Positions 9,981 to 19,126 of a stretch of 20,000 nt of DNA are shown here, piece after piece. Made by a program: the position numbers and the translations under genes. Positions within the stretch are counted from its first letter, which is position 1; every line of letters begins with the position of its first letter. The notes under the pieces were generated by a model. That model saw nothing but the letters and a program-made list of their open reading frames with translations. It did not search any database and was not told the DNA's origin. This DNA is from Chara braunii. Taxonomy: Eukaryota; Streptophyta; Charophyceae; Charales; Characeae. Location of the stretch: NCBI GenBank assembly GCA_003427395.1, contig BFEA01000217.1:1841201-1861200 (forward strand), written 5' to 3'.

Positions 9981-10354
9981 TTAGGGGCATTTTTGTGCTG
10001 GGAGGGTTTTTACATTTCCATTTAGGATTTCATCAACGACGACCAAATCGAATAGCGTCCTCGGGAGTGTCTAAGGGCCTACTCACACTAGTGCCTCTTA
10101 TAACAAAATAATTAAAATTTGATGGTTGGGTCAGTCGCACGAGGCAGGGAAAGTGGCAAAAGCAGCAAACGGGGTATCAAATGTTAGCGGTCTAGTGGAC
10201 CACGGGGAAGGGCATATTGCTACCACCTCTAGAGTTGGTAGCAGGTTTTTTTTTCAGTTGGAGAGTTTGTGAAAGGAAATTTGAAACGAACTTTGTTGAA
10301 AAAGAGAAAGTTGAAGGGTTTGGACCTCGGGTTATGTGACCACACGAGGCACCA
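9981..10354. other. LINE 3' flank with hairpin and T-run
   Basis: No gene is seen. At 10219-10242 GCTACCA pairs with TGGTAGC around a CTCTAGAG core, and a T-run follows a few bases later (about 10246-10254). This resembles a terminator in shape, but no gene ends there. The sequence next to 10355 is the original insertion target of the LINE. Confidence 0.4.
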
Positions 10355-10366
10355 TTTTTTTTTTTT
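10355..10366 (-). other. LINE poly(A) tail
   Basis: Twelve T on the plus strand correspond to twelve A at the minus-strand 3' end, directly after the AATAAA-bearing UTR. This fixes the LINE 3' boundary. Confidence 0.85.
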
Positions 10367-10869
10367 AATGAAGATATTGCTTTATTTCCATATAATAAAT
10401 TGAGATCGGAAAAACCTTGACATTTTAACCCGGAGGAAAAACTGGAGCCAATATCCAGCTTAGGCTTGTGCTGGAAACTGGATACAGCGTCCCATAAAGC
10501 AACATTTCAAAAAGGAAGTAACTGGACTAAAAATAAATAAAACAGAAAGAAATGCGAAAAACCAACCCAGCTTAGGCTAGTGCTGGAAACCGGGTCCAAC
10601 GTCCCATCAAGCACTACTTTGAAATCAAGAAACCGTTGAACTAAAAGGAGCTAAATAAAGAGTAAATAGTAATCAAACCTTTTTGGCCCAAGGCGAATCT
10701 CACCTATCCAGGGCAAGTCACACTCAAGTGACAGGATACATGGTGTTTTAACAGACAATCCGCCAAGATGAAATTGCCCTCAGCGGTGATTGAGGTACTT
10801 ACAATCTTGTGCGTCTAGGTTTTTGTGAACCAAATCAGCCCTTTTGAGCACCAATCTGTCAGAATAGTA
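10367..10869 (-). other. LINE 3' UTR with duplicated hairpin block
   Basis: Two similar blocks 112 bp apart (10455-10495 and 10567-10607) each contain an outer TGGA-type hairpin and a CCAGC to GCTGG hairpin with a 10-nt loop. On the minus strand both begin ATGGGACG. An AATAAA signal lies about 15 bases before the poly(A), at 10380-10386. Structured 3' tails are recognised by the reverse transcriptase in stringent LINEs, so this block is a candidate recognition element; that role is inferred. Confidence 0.65.
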
Positions 10870-12369
10870 ATTCAGATTTCAGAGAGGATTCTATTGAGCA
10901 CGCGTTTGAGATTGTGTCTTTCATCTTTAAACAACAATTGATTTTTTCGCCACCATATGGCTTCTAAGATCACTCCTCTGCAGGTGTTGGCAATGTACTT
11001 GGAGCTACACAAAAGTGGGTCCGGTCCATCTTGAATGCCTTAAAGGATAAATCTTTCAGACGAAACGTTGTCTTCTAGGCTCGTTGGCCTCCATCTCTCC
11101 TTCCACCATTCTCATATTATCACTTAGTGGGGGCAATGCATCCATAGATGTGGGCAGATTCTCATGCCCAGTTATAACCCGCACCGTTTCAGAGATCAGC
11201 ATACCTTGGGATCTCAACCATACTGTTGTTGTTGTGACATGCATGGATCTCCGGAAGTTCTACATTTATGAGTCAAGAGTTGTTTGTACCTGTATTTCAG
11301 AGAGCCTTTTTCTAACTGACACAATCGACATTTTTTTCATTATGGGTCTTTGCGCATTTACCCTATTTTTTAGTTTGTAACTAGACAGCGGGGTAGATGC
11401 GGAGTGCATTAGATCATGGACAGGAATTGCTTCACCCATACAAGAGTGGTTTATTCCTCATGGATTCTATCACCAATGGAAGGAGTTTGCATATCTGCTT
11501 ATTATTGATTCGAACTTCCATAACCAAAACTTATTCTCATTCCTTTGTTTGGAGGATTAGGAAGTCCTCGCAGTATTTCAGAGATACCTCCAAGTTGCGG
11601 CTACGTTGAATATGTCATTTTTGGGCTTTTGTGCCAAGCCTCAGGTCCGATTTCAACACTTTCCTAAATGTCCCGCTCTCCATTGGGTCTCGGAGTCAGG
11701 TCCATGGACCCCAATTAGAGGCAGGTTGAAGCGCTGCGATCAAGTGTGTTGGGATGACTTGCTTTACTTTGACGAAATTGGGTTCTATGTTGTGTATTCT
11801 TGGCAATAGGGATCGCAATTCCTCAATAGAAATCCAACCACTTTGATGAGAGTCTCAAATATCTCTAAATTGGATGTTGCCTCCTTTAGTTTAAACCCTT
11901 TCAAAGGAACTTGGACTAGTGTCCGCTCGCAACAGCGAACGATCTGGGAGCTTAATCATGCCATTTTAAAAAAGAATCTAATTCAGGATTTGTGTTTTAG
12001 AGACCGAAAAAATAATCTTGATAGGACGGACCCTATTCCATGCATAAAGAATGTTTTTCTAAATCGTTGATTTTATCTAACGATTACAATACGATTTGAT
12101 GAAAAGACATAGCCAGACGTGAGAAGGGTGGGACAGATCTCATTCTCTCATGAGAATGAACTTTTTAAACACTTTCCAGGTATTATTCCTTGTTTCCAAC
12201 ATAGTACGCGTTGACCATGTTGACAGGAGCCTAGGATGCCTAGGCACCCTTAGTCCCTTGAGAAACATATTGCGTCTCAGGCCACCTTGCTCAGGAAACC
12301 TTGCAGGTCTGATGCCGAGAGTTTCCATAGATAACGTGCTGCAACATATTTGATTATGCGATAGGCCTC
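10870..12369 (-). pseudogene. LINE ORF2 C-terminal region (broken)
   Basis: This continues the reverse transcriptase frame to the end of ORF2. Frames switch often. Recognisable pieces are EELRSLLPRIHNIEPNFV (about 11.8 kb), WLRSQGMLISETVRVITGHE within the open stretch 11244-11056, and the terminal CRGVILEAIWWRKNQLLFKD with HNLKRVLNRILSEI (about 10990-10875). The latter fits the W-x-x-RN-x-x-F pattern that ends many plant LINE ORF2 proteins. I could not identify an RNase H domain or intact zinc-binding cysteines. This is one of the most decayed parts of the element. Confidence 0.6.
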
Positions 12370-13760
12370 TTATCCCAATAGGTGGACTGTTAATGGAAAC
12401 AACAGTATGAAGAATGCGTCAGAAAATATTACCAAGATCCGAAACAGGGACAGTCTGAAGTTGTCAGCCCACCCCATGATCCTTGTCGTTACTTTTTCTA
12501 CCAAGATGGAGTTATGGGAGGTGGAGCAGTTCGTCAATGGAAGATGGATCCTCAATAACCTGTCTGAGTTGTTGGACGAGACCTTTTTTAGGCCCCAATC
12601 TACGCATGTATCATACGGGTTCGGGAGGAGGTATGAGGATTCGTCCCAATTGATGGATGTCTCGGAAAGCGAACAGTAATTATCTGAGACTGATCTCAGT
12701 GTTGTGAACGATACAAAGTTTTTCGACCATGCGATTGTAAGGTCATCCGTCATAGCTCCTCCGTTCCGTAGGACGGAATGGGGAATGTTGAGGGTCGTAA
12801 TAGCATCGTTTTTTTCTGATATTGTTAATAAAACTTCCAATTGCAACGCAAACAACAAGAGGGCGAGGGGGCAGCCCTTTCTTAGAGATCGAGTGAGCAG
12901 GAAGCTCGAGAAGAGGCGGTCGGTCACTATGACCACCGATGCGGCTTGTATACATAGCCTTTACCCAAGCACTGAAACCTTGAACAAAGCCCATTTTGGC
13001 CACAGATGTAAAGACAAAAGACCATCCAACTTTATCGTAGGCCTTCTTCATGTCAATAAGGAGGATGACCACGTTTACTTTCGCTTCGACCAAAATTTCT
13101 AACGCCTGGATCGTAGAGAGAATGTTATCGAAAATTGATCGGCCTCTTACAAAGGCCCCTTGTTCCATTCCCACGAGTTCTGGTAGGACGTCGGTTAGTC
13201 TCAAGGCCAAGGCTTTTGCCAGAATCTTGTAAGCAACATCTTGCACTAAAATGGGCCGGTAATTTCTCACTTCTCTTTTGTTTTTTTTTTGTATAGGAGT
13301 GAGATCACCTCCATAAGCCAACCCTTTGGTAGAGAACTAGAAGTGGGTACATTGTTGAAGATTTGGCAGAGGAACGATGCGAAAGCATCTCATGCGCTAA
13401 GAAAAAGTTCAATAGGCATGTCATTTATACCTGCGCATTTTCCAGCGACCATTTTCTTGGCAGCCTGGAAAAGGTTCTGGGTGGTAAATGGCGCCTTCAG
13501 GGCATCCCTTGTTCTTGGTGGGACTGAGGCAAAAAGACCATCCCAAAAATCAGAGATGAGGGAAAGGTATGAGTCATGAGCTTCTAGGGGTCTCCTAGTG
13601 GAGACTATGTCCATGAAGTAGTCTTTCGCATATCTACACATGTCCTCAGTGTTGGTAGCCAAAAGTTCTTGATGGTTGAAAGGGTGCTCTAATTCCGTGA
13701 GGGATGACTTTGCTTGTCTAAGGATAAGGGTCCAAAATGTTTTATTTGTCATCCTGTCGT
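12370..13760 (-). pseudogene. LINE ORF2 reverse transcriptase (broken)
   Basis: This is the RNA-dependent DNA polymerase that copies the LINE RNA at the nicked target. In order on the minus strand: the linker and start (13752-13390), ending GKCAGINDMPIELFLSA, the usual GK-PG-DG-P-EF motif; a frameshift near 13.35 kb; VRNYRPILVQDVAYKILAKA, then LVGMEQGAFVRGRSIFDNIL and LLIDMKKAYDKVGW (motif A with its catalytic Asp); a frameshift near 12.95-12.90 kb; RKGCPLALLLFAL (motif B); and AMTDDLTI (motif C, ADD changed to TDD, both Asp kept). After that come INWDESSYL and VTTRIMGWADNFRLSLFRI, the thumb region. Motif spacing is normal for a plant LINE. Overlapping plus-strand frames (12407-13102) are shadows. 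Confidence 0.93.
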
Positions 13761-14069
13761 ACCCTACTAATCCTCTGATTTTGAGTCAATGAAGTCAATC
13801 CTCCTGCTGTTTAAGCTTAAAGGCTTTAAGGAGAGCAATATTTTTCATCTGTTTCTTTTACCATTAATAGTCAAAACGAATTTTTATGCAGGTTATTCTC
13901 TGCATCGGCTATGGTCTTTCAGGTGTAGGTCTTTCCCAATTCCTATTGGCAGCCTTCATTCTTGAGAAATTTTTAAGCGTTGTCGTGAGAATGCATTATC
14001 ATGTCTCTGCCCAGGCCTGCTCCTCGCAAAACAGGTCTTTGGCCTCCATCCATATATTCATTCGGTCTT

Positions 14070-15300
14070 TTACCAAGTTCGACGTACCTGGTCCTTTAGG
14101 ATTCTCGTGTTGGGGCAAAAAAAAGGTATTACTGTCTCAAATATATCCTTGACCAATATATCCATAAATATCGGATAATGGTCTGATAGATGCTCATTAA
14201 TAAGGTCGCACCAAGAGCAGCGATCCCAAGCCATCCCTCTCACTAAAATAAAATCTAACCTCCTACTGGGTGGGATGGCCTGGCGGGATGGTTTGGGTGC
14301 GTACCACGTTTGCCCTGGGGTTTTGGGGTTTAGAGTTCTGAACATATCGATCATGCTTTGGGCCTTGATAAAAGAGGAGAGCATTAAGGCATCTTGACGG
14401 ATGGGGGTTGGGTGAGGGGAGTCTATACCAGGGTTGAGGGTCAAATTTCAGTCCCCTGCTACAATTAGATTTTCGACGTCTAGGATAAAGTCGGTAGCGA
14501 AGCGAAAAAATTCGAGCGATCTGTGTAGTCTAGTAGGGCGTACACAAACATCACCACCCAGTCTTCCTTTCCCATTGCTAACTTGACCCAAATTCATCTA
14601 CCCCCTGGGTCATGATATGTATCCAGGACCTTCACTTCCACATCCTTGTGAATGAAGGTTGTCACTACGCCTTTAGACTCATCCGCTAGCGCCCAAAATT
14701 GGGGACCTGGTCACCATCTGTTGTTGGCTAGGCTACCAGAGTGGCCCGGGGTCACTTGTCCACTCAAGCAAAAAAAAAATTAAAATCTAAAAATAAAAAA
14801 TATTTTTAGATTTTATTTATTATTATTAATTTTGTGAAGCATTTCGATGTGACCCTGAGGCAACGATTGTTCATTTTATTTTTATGCATAACATAGTTTG
14901 TTTTTGGATTTTTTTTTTTGGAGAGGGGGGGAACCTTCGTTGGTCCCTGCACGGGCTAGCCACCCGAGACCCGGGCGGCCCGACTGGTAGCCTAGGTTAT
15001 TGGCTATTTTATCAGCATTTAATTTCCCCCCCTATATATAGACAATATGTGGATTCTCCTTATGTGCCAATGTGAGAAACCTTTGGCATTTTAAGGAGAG
15101 ATGGTTAATGGGGGGCCAAATATTCAACATTTTCGTTGGCAATTTCAGTGCGAAATTCATCAAAAAGTTAAAAAACACACGATATAGGTCCACAGTGCAA
15201 GCATCAAAAAACAAAACAGGAAAAAAAAACGGAAAAAAAAAAAAAGCACTATAAAACTCTAACACAAAAACACTGCCCGAGTTAAAATGAAGCATCTAAT
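14070..15300 (-). pseudogene. LINE ORF2 endonuclease region, split by a MITE
   Basis: This is the apurinic/apyrimidinic-type endonuclease domain that nicks the target DNA. The N-terminal part (about 15250-15004) reads QRFLTLAHKENPHIVYI, where the usual catalytic QET follows PxIVxI; here it is lost at a stop with G substitutions. The MITE (14728-14995) comes next. The middle part (14719-14545) reads PQFWALADESKGVVTTFIHKD and IWVKLAMGKEDWVV. A one-base frameshift near 14545 leads to FILDVENLIVAGD-stop-NLTLNPGIDS; the stop replaces the Trp or Phe of the GDW/FN motif. The C-terminal part (14444-14070) has RRLDFILV and LSDHYPI, the expected final endonuclease motif with the catalytic Asp-His. At least three stops or shifts make it inactive. 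Confidence 0.85.
14728..14995. mobile_element. hAT-like MITE inserted in the LINE endonuclease
   Basis: The 268-bp element has exact 12-bp terminal inverted repeats, CTAGGCTACCAG (14728-14739) and its complement (14984-14995), with further similarity inward around GGCCCGGG. The flanks GTTGTTGG (14720-14727) and GTTATTGG (14996-15003) match at 7 of 8 positions, as expected for an old 8-bp target duplication of the hAT type. It has no coding capacity, so it is non-autonomous. Joining the flanks across one target copy keeps the endonuclease frame running without a gap (KLNADKIANNRW), which confirms both boundaries. A 14-bp AT inverted repeat lies at 14782-14814. The assignment to hAT rests on the duplication length only. 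Confidence 0.88.
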
Positions 15301-15639
15301 GAATTCAACGAAATGCCAACTTTTTCATTATTGATCCAAACATGTCAAAACTGGACACATGACGTACCCTAAAACACGAGATCCTGACGACGGATGAAAT
15401 CTCCATATCCTGAAAGCTTGGCTTTTAATTTCCAACTCAATCGGACTCTTTTCTCCTTGGATTACCTCATTTCCCCCCTTGTTGCCTGACCCTTCCTCCC
15501 TGCCTTTTCCTCTGTCTTATTCTTTGGTCTCCGACGAGTAATGTGAAGAGGAGGCGACACTTTTGTCCTCTCCTTTAATAACATTCATATGTTTTTAATT
15601 CTCTAGGAAGGGTGTTGGTTACTCTTGTCCTTAGTGGGT
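15301..15639 (-). other. LINE inter-ORF region
   Basis: The stretch lies between the ORF1 remnant and the endonuclease start and has no clear protein similarity. A/T runs at 15218-15245 (A-rich on plus) lie within the start of the endonuclease region and may be an expanded tract or a small insertion. Confidence 0.4.
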
Positions 15640-16620
15640 CGATGAATTTTAATCTTTGACCCCGAGGTACGAAAGGTGATTTCAACGTTTTTGTCTTTGT
15701 TAACAATTGTTTTGTCTAGCAAAGGTCATTAAGTTATGCGACCTCATCCTTAGAAATAACATGTTCACATCCTTATTTTCCTCCTTAAAGGGATTATTTT
15801 TAGAGTTGGCTGGTTTGTCTTTTCCAATTTTATTTTCTTGAAAACCGAGGGGTACGAATAATTTTTCGGCAACATACCGGACAATCGATCCTTTGCGCTA
15901 TTGGACTTGTCCTTTATTACAACTTCCTTGAAAGATTTATTACGTGCAACATACTTGGAATTGATTGGATAATTTTCATAATCTTCTGAGTGAAAGTAAC
16001 GACAACATTTTTTGCAGCAAAGAGAATCTGTGCATGCAATATTCAGATCTACCCAGCCATCCTCCTTCAAATCGATAATTAAATGTTGCTTATACTATAT
16101 TCGGGCCGCCTTTTCCATATCAAATCTCACATTCCACTAATCTGGGAAGATCGAATCTGCAAACGTCTTGTGCACTTTAGTGATTTACCAAAGGCTTTTT
16201 GGATTGCACCTTTCATGTGTGGCAAGATTGATATAAGTACTTGAATAGCCTTGACCCAAAAGTAACAGAGTTTTTTAGCTTCATTCCATTCATATAATTC
16301 ATTTTCGTTCATCCAGGCTCGAAACTTGATTGTGTATTTCTTGTCATCCAACTCGACAGAATCAGAATTTGTCCTGATCATCCAAGTGGCAATCTCCTTA
16401 GCGCTTGCCATGTAGGTGACGAGGTTTTTCCCATCGTAGCGAAAAACCCCTCTCTTCGGGGCAATCAACATAAAAAAATTGGTATTTTTATGATTCAAGT
16501 TTGACTCCTTTCTTATCGAAGTTCTTCAGTATATCAACAGTTGTTCTTGTGTTGTTATGGAAGCAATCCCTATTTTCATCAGGAAGTCAATTAAACCAAC
16601 ATTGGTCCTGCAATTAGTCT
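15640..16620 (-). pseudogene. LINE ORF1, DUF4283-like with zinc knuckle (broken)
   Basis: This is the RNA-binding ORF1 protein of the LINE, expected to coat the element's RNA. The piece at 16498-16127 contains MASAKEIATWMI, then FRAWMNENELYEW and FWVKAIQVLISILPHMKGAIQ, matching the pattern of plant DUF4283 proteins (a fold-defining strand, an F-x-x-W stretch, then FWV-I-LP). A stop and frameshift near 16.13 kb separate it from the continuation, which reads VRFDMEKAAR and then WVDLNIACTDSLCCKKC-x4-H (about 16130-15980), a degenerate C-x2-C-x4-H zinc knuckle whose final cysteine appears to be tyrosine. Upstream, another frame (to about 16620) reads TVDILKNFDKKGVKLES, probably the N-terminal part. 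The family assignment is by eye. Confidence 0.6.
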
Positions 16621-16639
16621 GGGGGCATCACGAAGAACA

Positions 16640-16790
16640 ACAAAAGCTCTACATTGAAACTTTGTTGGTCCAACGTTGAAAAATATGTTGGACCATTGTT
16701 GGTCTTTTGTTGAACTCTTGTTGAACTCTTGTTGAACTCTTGTTGAACTTTTGTTGAAAAATTGTTGAACTCTTGATGATCAACATTGGT
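16640..16790. repeat. Minisatellite, ~12-bp TTGTTGAACTCT unit
   Basis: Three near-exact TTGTTGAACTCT units start at about 16708, with degenerate ones (TTGTTGAAAA, TTGTTGGTCC) on both sides, out to 16640 and 16790. CAACATTGGT occurs at about 16598 and 16781, flanking the array. The 78-codon minus-strand frame (16850-16614), reading repeated VQQEFNKSSTR, is simply a translation of the array. It sits next to the probable 5' end of the LINE. Confidence 0.8.
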
Positions 16791-16799
16791 GTGTATTTT

Positions 16800-17100
16800 C
16801 AAAAAAAAAAATATGAAAACAAACATTTGTTTTATCATTAAGTCTGTCATTTTTGTGTATTGATGTTGCTCCTATTCATGTTTTCATTTTTTGATGTCCA
16901 CCTGTAATTATGGACAATGACGAATGACAAAAAATATATATAAATTTTGAATCACATGTATTTTCGGGTTTTTAATTTTTTCGCAGACCCTAAGATATGT
17001 TAACAATCGCTTGATGTCTCTAGTATTACATTTTTTGTGAGTTATGAAACGACTGCAGGTTTTAGAGCACAACTTGATAGAGACTATTTCTTCATACATT
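16800..17100. other. AT-rich stretch without recognised features
   Basis: No domain-bearing frame or repeat is seen apart from an A-run at 16801-16811. The LINE 5' boundary may fall just before or inside this stretch. Confidence 0.35.
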
Positions 17101-17101
17101 G

Positions 17102-17102
17102 A

Positions 17103-17134
<32 letters not shown>

Positions 17135-17152
17135 TTTTTTTTTTTTTTTTTT
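17102..17152. repeat. (CT)n followed by poly(T)
   Basis: A CT microsatellite runs to about 17134 and a T-run follows. The same two tract types adjoin each other at 17975-18018 and 18083-18146, there with T first. Confidence 0.95.
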
Positions 17153-17164
17153 AATAATCACCCA

Positions 17165-17312
17165 GGGCAATCAATGCTGGCAGGCAGTAGCTCTCTTTCA
17201 CATCGCAGTCATATTTCAATTTCCTAGACGAAACTTTTGTATTGTAAATGAGACGCTGGACCTGTTTTCCAGCAAGTAATGCTCTCTCCCAATAGATGAA
17301 GCCCTGTGTGTA
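17165..17312 (+). mobile_element. Possible short element with LINE-tail motif
   Basis: The stretch 17248-17306 matches 8647-8701 in the duplicated block: ATGAGACGCTGGACC, TCCAGCA, then CTC-CC and AATAGAT-AAG. It also matches the first 27 bp of the LINE 3' UTR blocks. It ends in a TA microsatellite (about 17314-17345), a common kind of SINE tail. The 5' limit is not defined, and no A or B box is seen upstream. It is a candidate non-autonomous retroelement remnant. Confidence 0.4.
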
Positions 17313-17313
17313 A

Positions 17314-17345
17314 ATAAATATATATATATATATTTATATATATAT
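17314..17345. repeat. (TA)n microsatellite
   Basis: A TA run with a few T/A interruptions follows the LINE-tail-like motif. Confidence 0.95.
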
Positions 17346-17439
17346 TGATCACGTTATATTTTTACGAGAAGGGTTGACGTCCACCTTCAGGTAGCCCTTC
17401 AAAAACAGGTAGTTGCACTTAGGGGTGCTGTGAAACATC

Positions 17440-17512
17440 AGTTTCTTAGTGACTGGTTACAAAGCTTTGCAAACTAACGAGAGTTCACTGAGTTCGAATC
17501 TCTTGTTCGTTG
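17440..17512 (+). other. tRNA-like A-box/B-box pair
   Basis: TAGTGACTGG (17447-17456) resembles an A box and GAGTTCGAATC (17490-17500) a B box. They are 43 bp apart, close to the spacing in a tRNA gene. The acceptor and anticodon arms do not pair, so it is not a functional tRNA. A tRNA-derived SINE head is possible; so is chance. Confidence 0.3.
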
Positions 17513-17904
17513 TCCACACTTCCTTGTGTGTCAACGAACTCAACAAAATAATGACAAGTCGTAGAGGACAATAAGCCTTGTAAAGGAGATAGTGGTGGTG
17601 TAAATAATTGTGCTGCCAACGATAAGAACCAATTAACACATAACATCATTCAAAAATATGACGTAACAAAACACCTTTCCTTCTTCTCTATATACAAATA
17701 TATACAAAATTTGTATGGTTTGTTGTTGTCTTCTCACTGTTTACCTATTATGCACGTGTCTTACGGAGCATTTATTTTATTTTTGTCGATGTGGACTCTA
17801 CTGATTAAACAAAATGGACTACAATGATAGTACAATCATGAATGCCCATATATTTTTGTTTTTTCCAACAATTTTTTTTTTCTGACTACAAAAAAAGACA
17901 TGAT
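17513..17904. other. AT-rich stretch without recognised features
   Basis: No reading frame with a recognisable domain, no repeat beyond short TA and poly(T) tracts. It may be the body of the possible SINE starting at 17440, but no tail can be defined. Confidence 0.3.
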
Positions 17905-17987
17905 GACTTTATCATTTCGTTGGGGATATCCTATGAAAGGGGGAAGGTAGTCGAACGTAGTTTCGTTGCGAACATTTTTTTTTTTTT

Positions 17988-18018
<31 letters not shown>

Positions 18019-18094
18019 GATCTTGTGACTTTATCATTTCGTTGGGTATCTCCTATGAAAGGGGGAAGGTAATTGAACATTGTTTTTTTTTTTT

Positions 18095-18146
<52 letters not shown>
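17905..18146 (+). repeat. Direct duplication, 122-bp period, poly(T)-(CT)n ends
   Basis: The sequence from GACTTTATCATTTCGTTGGG to GGGGGAAGGTA at 17905-17951 recurs at 18027-18072 with few changes. In both copies a short linker, a poly(T) and a CT run follow. The whole unit, including the tract, was therefore duplicated, and the tracts have since changed length. Confidence 0.85.
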
Positions 18147-18149
<3 letters not shown>

Positions 18150-18430
18150 CGATCGATCGATCGACTGATTGAAAAATAATCCATAATTTTTTTTTTTTTT
18201 TTTCTTGGCAACGTGTGAATTCAATAGGAAATGCACGTGTTCTCCGCAACTCTCACTCTCCTAGATACGAATAAGTTCATGACCACGTGAGTTCATGGGA
18301 TCATTGTAAAGGTTGTGTTACAAAATGACTCGTGGTTGTGGACTTATTGCCTTGTCATGCTCAATTTCGTTATCACTCTCTCACTCTCTCTCTCTCTGTT
18401 TCTTTCTTTCTCTCTCTCTCTCTCTCTCAA
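18147..18430. repeat. GATC run, poly(T) and CT microsatellites
   Basis: A short (GATC)n run at about 18146-18164 continues from the CT tract, followed by a T-run at 18187-18203 and a CT-rich run at 18375-18428. Minus-strand frames full of Arg-Glu and Lys here are translations of these tracts. Confidence 0.85.
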
Positions 18431-19014
18431 TTATTTTTTTATTTTTATTTTTTAACCCCCCTCCCTCTCCATATTTGAAGTATTATCTGTGAAACAGAAT
18501 ACATTCAACTTTGATAAGGTAAATATATTTAAATATATTTATATATTCATTATGAAAACTAACATTACTTTCATACACAATTTTTTTTTACCTTGACTGC
18601 AATCATGAATGTCTATATATTTTTCTCACGAATCATACATAAACAAACAAACAAATTAGAGCCATATATTTCTAAGTTTGTTGTTTTTTAGCTTGTATCC
18701 TAAAATGAAAAATATAGTATTTGCTTTGCCCGTAATTCGTGTGCCAATTTATTTTAATTATCTTTAATTGTTCACATATGATTATAATTGATTCTATGAC
18801 AAATATTTTTTTAGAGGGAGGGGAGCAATAGACAAAGGTGGCGGGGGGAAGAAAAATGGGGAAAGGGGGAAGGAAGAGGGGACAGTTTCACGTCACTGTT
18901 TGTATCTCGCTCGCCTTTCTTCAATAATATTTGCGAGCATAGGTTGCTATGTATATTTAATGACTACCAAAAATACGAAGTGTTTTTGCGACTCTTTGTA
19001 TTTGGAGTTTCATC
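18431..19014. other. AT-rich stretch without recognised features
   Basis: Contains A/T palindromic stretches near 18525-18545, an (AAAC)n run at about 18641-18656 and a purine-rich stretch at 18815-18885. No gene is supported. Confidence 0.35.
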
Positions 19015-19080
19015 CCTCCTTTCTCTCCCTCTCTCTTTCTCTCTTTTTGTATATATATATAATATACATATATATATTCA
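19015..19080. repeat. CT-rich and (TA)n tracts
   Basis: A pyrimidine tract to about 19046, then TA repeats to about 19078, end immediately before the hammerhead core. Confidence 0.9.
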
Positions 19081-19085
19081 GCCTC

Positions 19086-19114
19086 CTGATGAGTCGGTGA
19101 AACTCCGACGAAAC
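19086..19114 (+). ncRNA. Hammerhead ribozyme catalytic core (partial)
   Basis: All conserved strands of the hammerhead centre are present in order: CTGATGA (19086-19092), stem II GTCGG pairing perfectly with CCGAC (19093-19097 and 19105-19109) around a 7-nt loop, and GAAAC (19110-19114). In hammerheads these strands form the catalytic centre for self-cleavage after an NUH triplet. I could not find convincing stems I and III or a cleavage site: GTC at about 19139-19141 would give only a 4-bp stem III (CAAT with GTTG) and no stem I. It may be decayed, may use distant pairing, or may act in a multimer. Hammerheads are known in retrozymes and Penelope-like elements; which of these applies here is unknown. 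Confidence 0.6.
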
Positions 19115-19126
19115 AATTTATCACGG

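Larger units (their letters stand above)
10355..16620 (-). mobile_element. Degenerate plant-type LINE (non-LTR retrotransposon)
   Basis: Reading the minus strand from 16.6 kb down to 10.36 kb, the order is an ORF1-like region with a zinc knuckle, an AP-endonuclease-like region, a reverse transcriptase, a basic C-terminal tail, a 3' UTR with a duplicated hairpin block, AATAAA and a 12-base poly(A). This is the standard order of a two-ORF plant LINE, and about 6 kb without the nested MITE fits the usual size. Stops and frameshifts interrupt every part, so it cannot be active. The 3' end is fixed by the poly(A). The 5' end is uncertain: ORF1-like reading continues to about 16620, and I found no convincing target-site duplication. 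No intact partner copy is present in the window. Confidence 0.85.

Noticed and set aside
11055-11075. Second hammerhead, from GACGAAAC followed by GTTGTC
   Set aside because: No CTGANGA strand or stem II is found upstream; it lies inside the LINE remnant.
12407-13321. Plus-strand frames over the reverse transcriptase
   Set aside because: They are antisense shadows of the LINE minus-strand coding remnant, which has clear family motifs.
17931-18249. Minus-strand frames rich in Arg-Glu and Lys
   Set aside because: Pure translation of (GA)n and poly(A) tracts.
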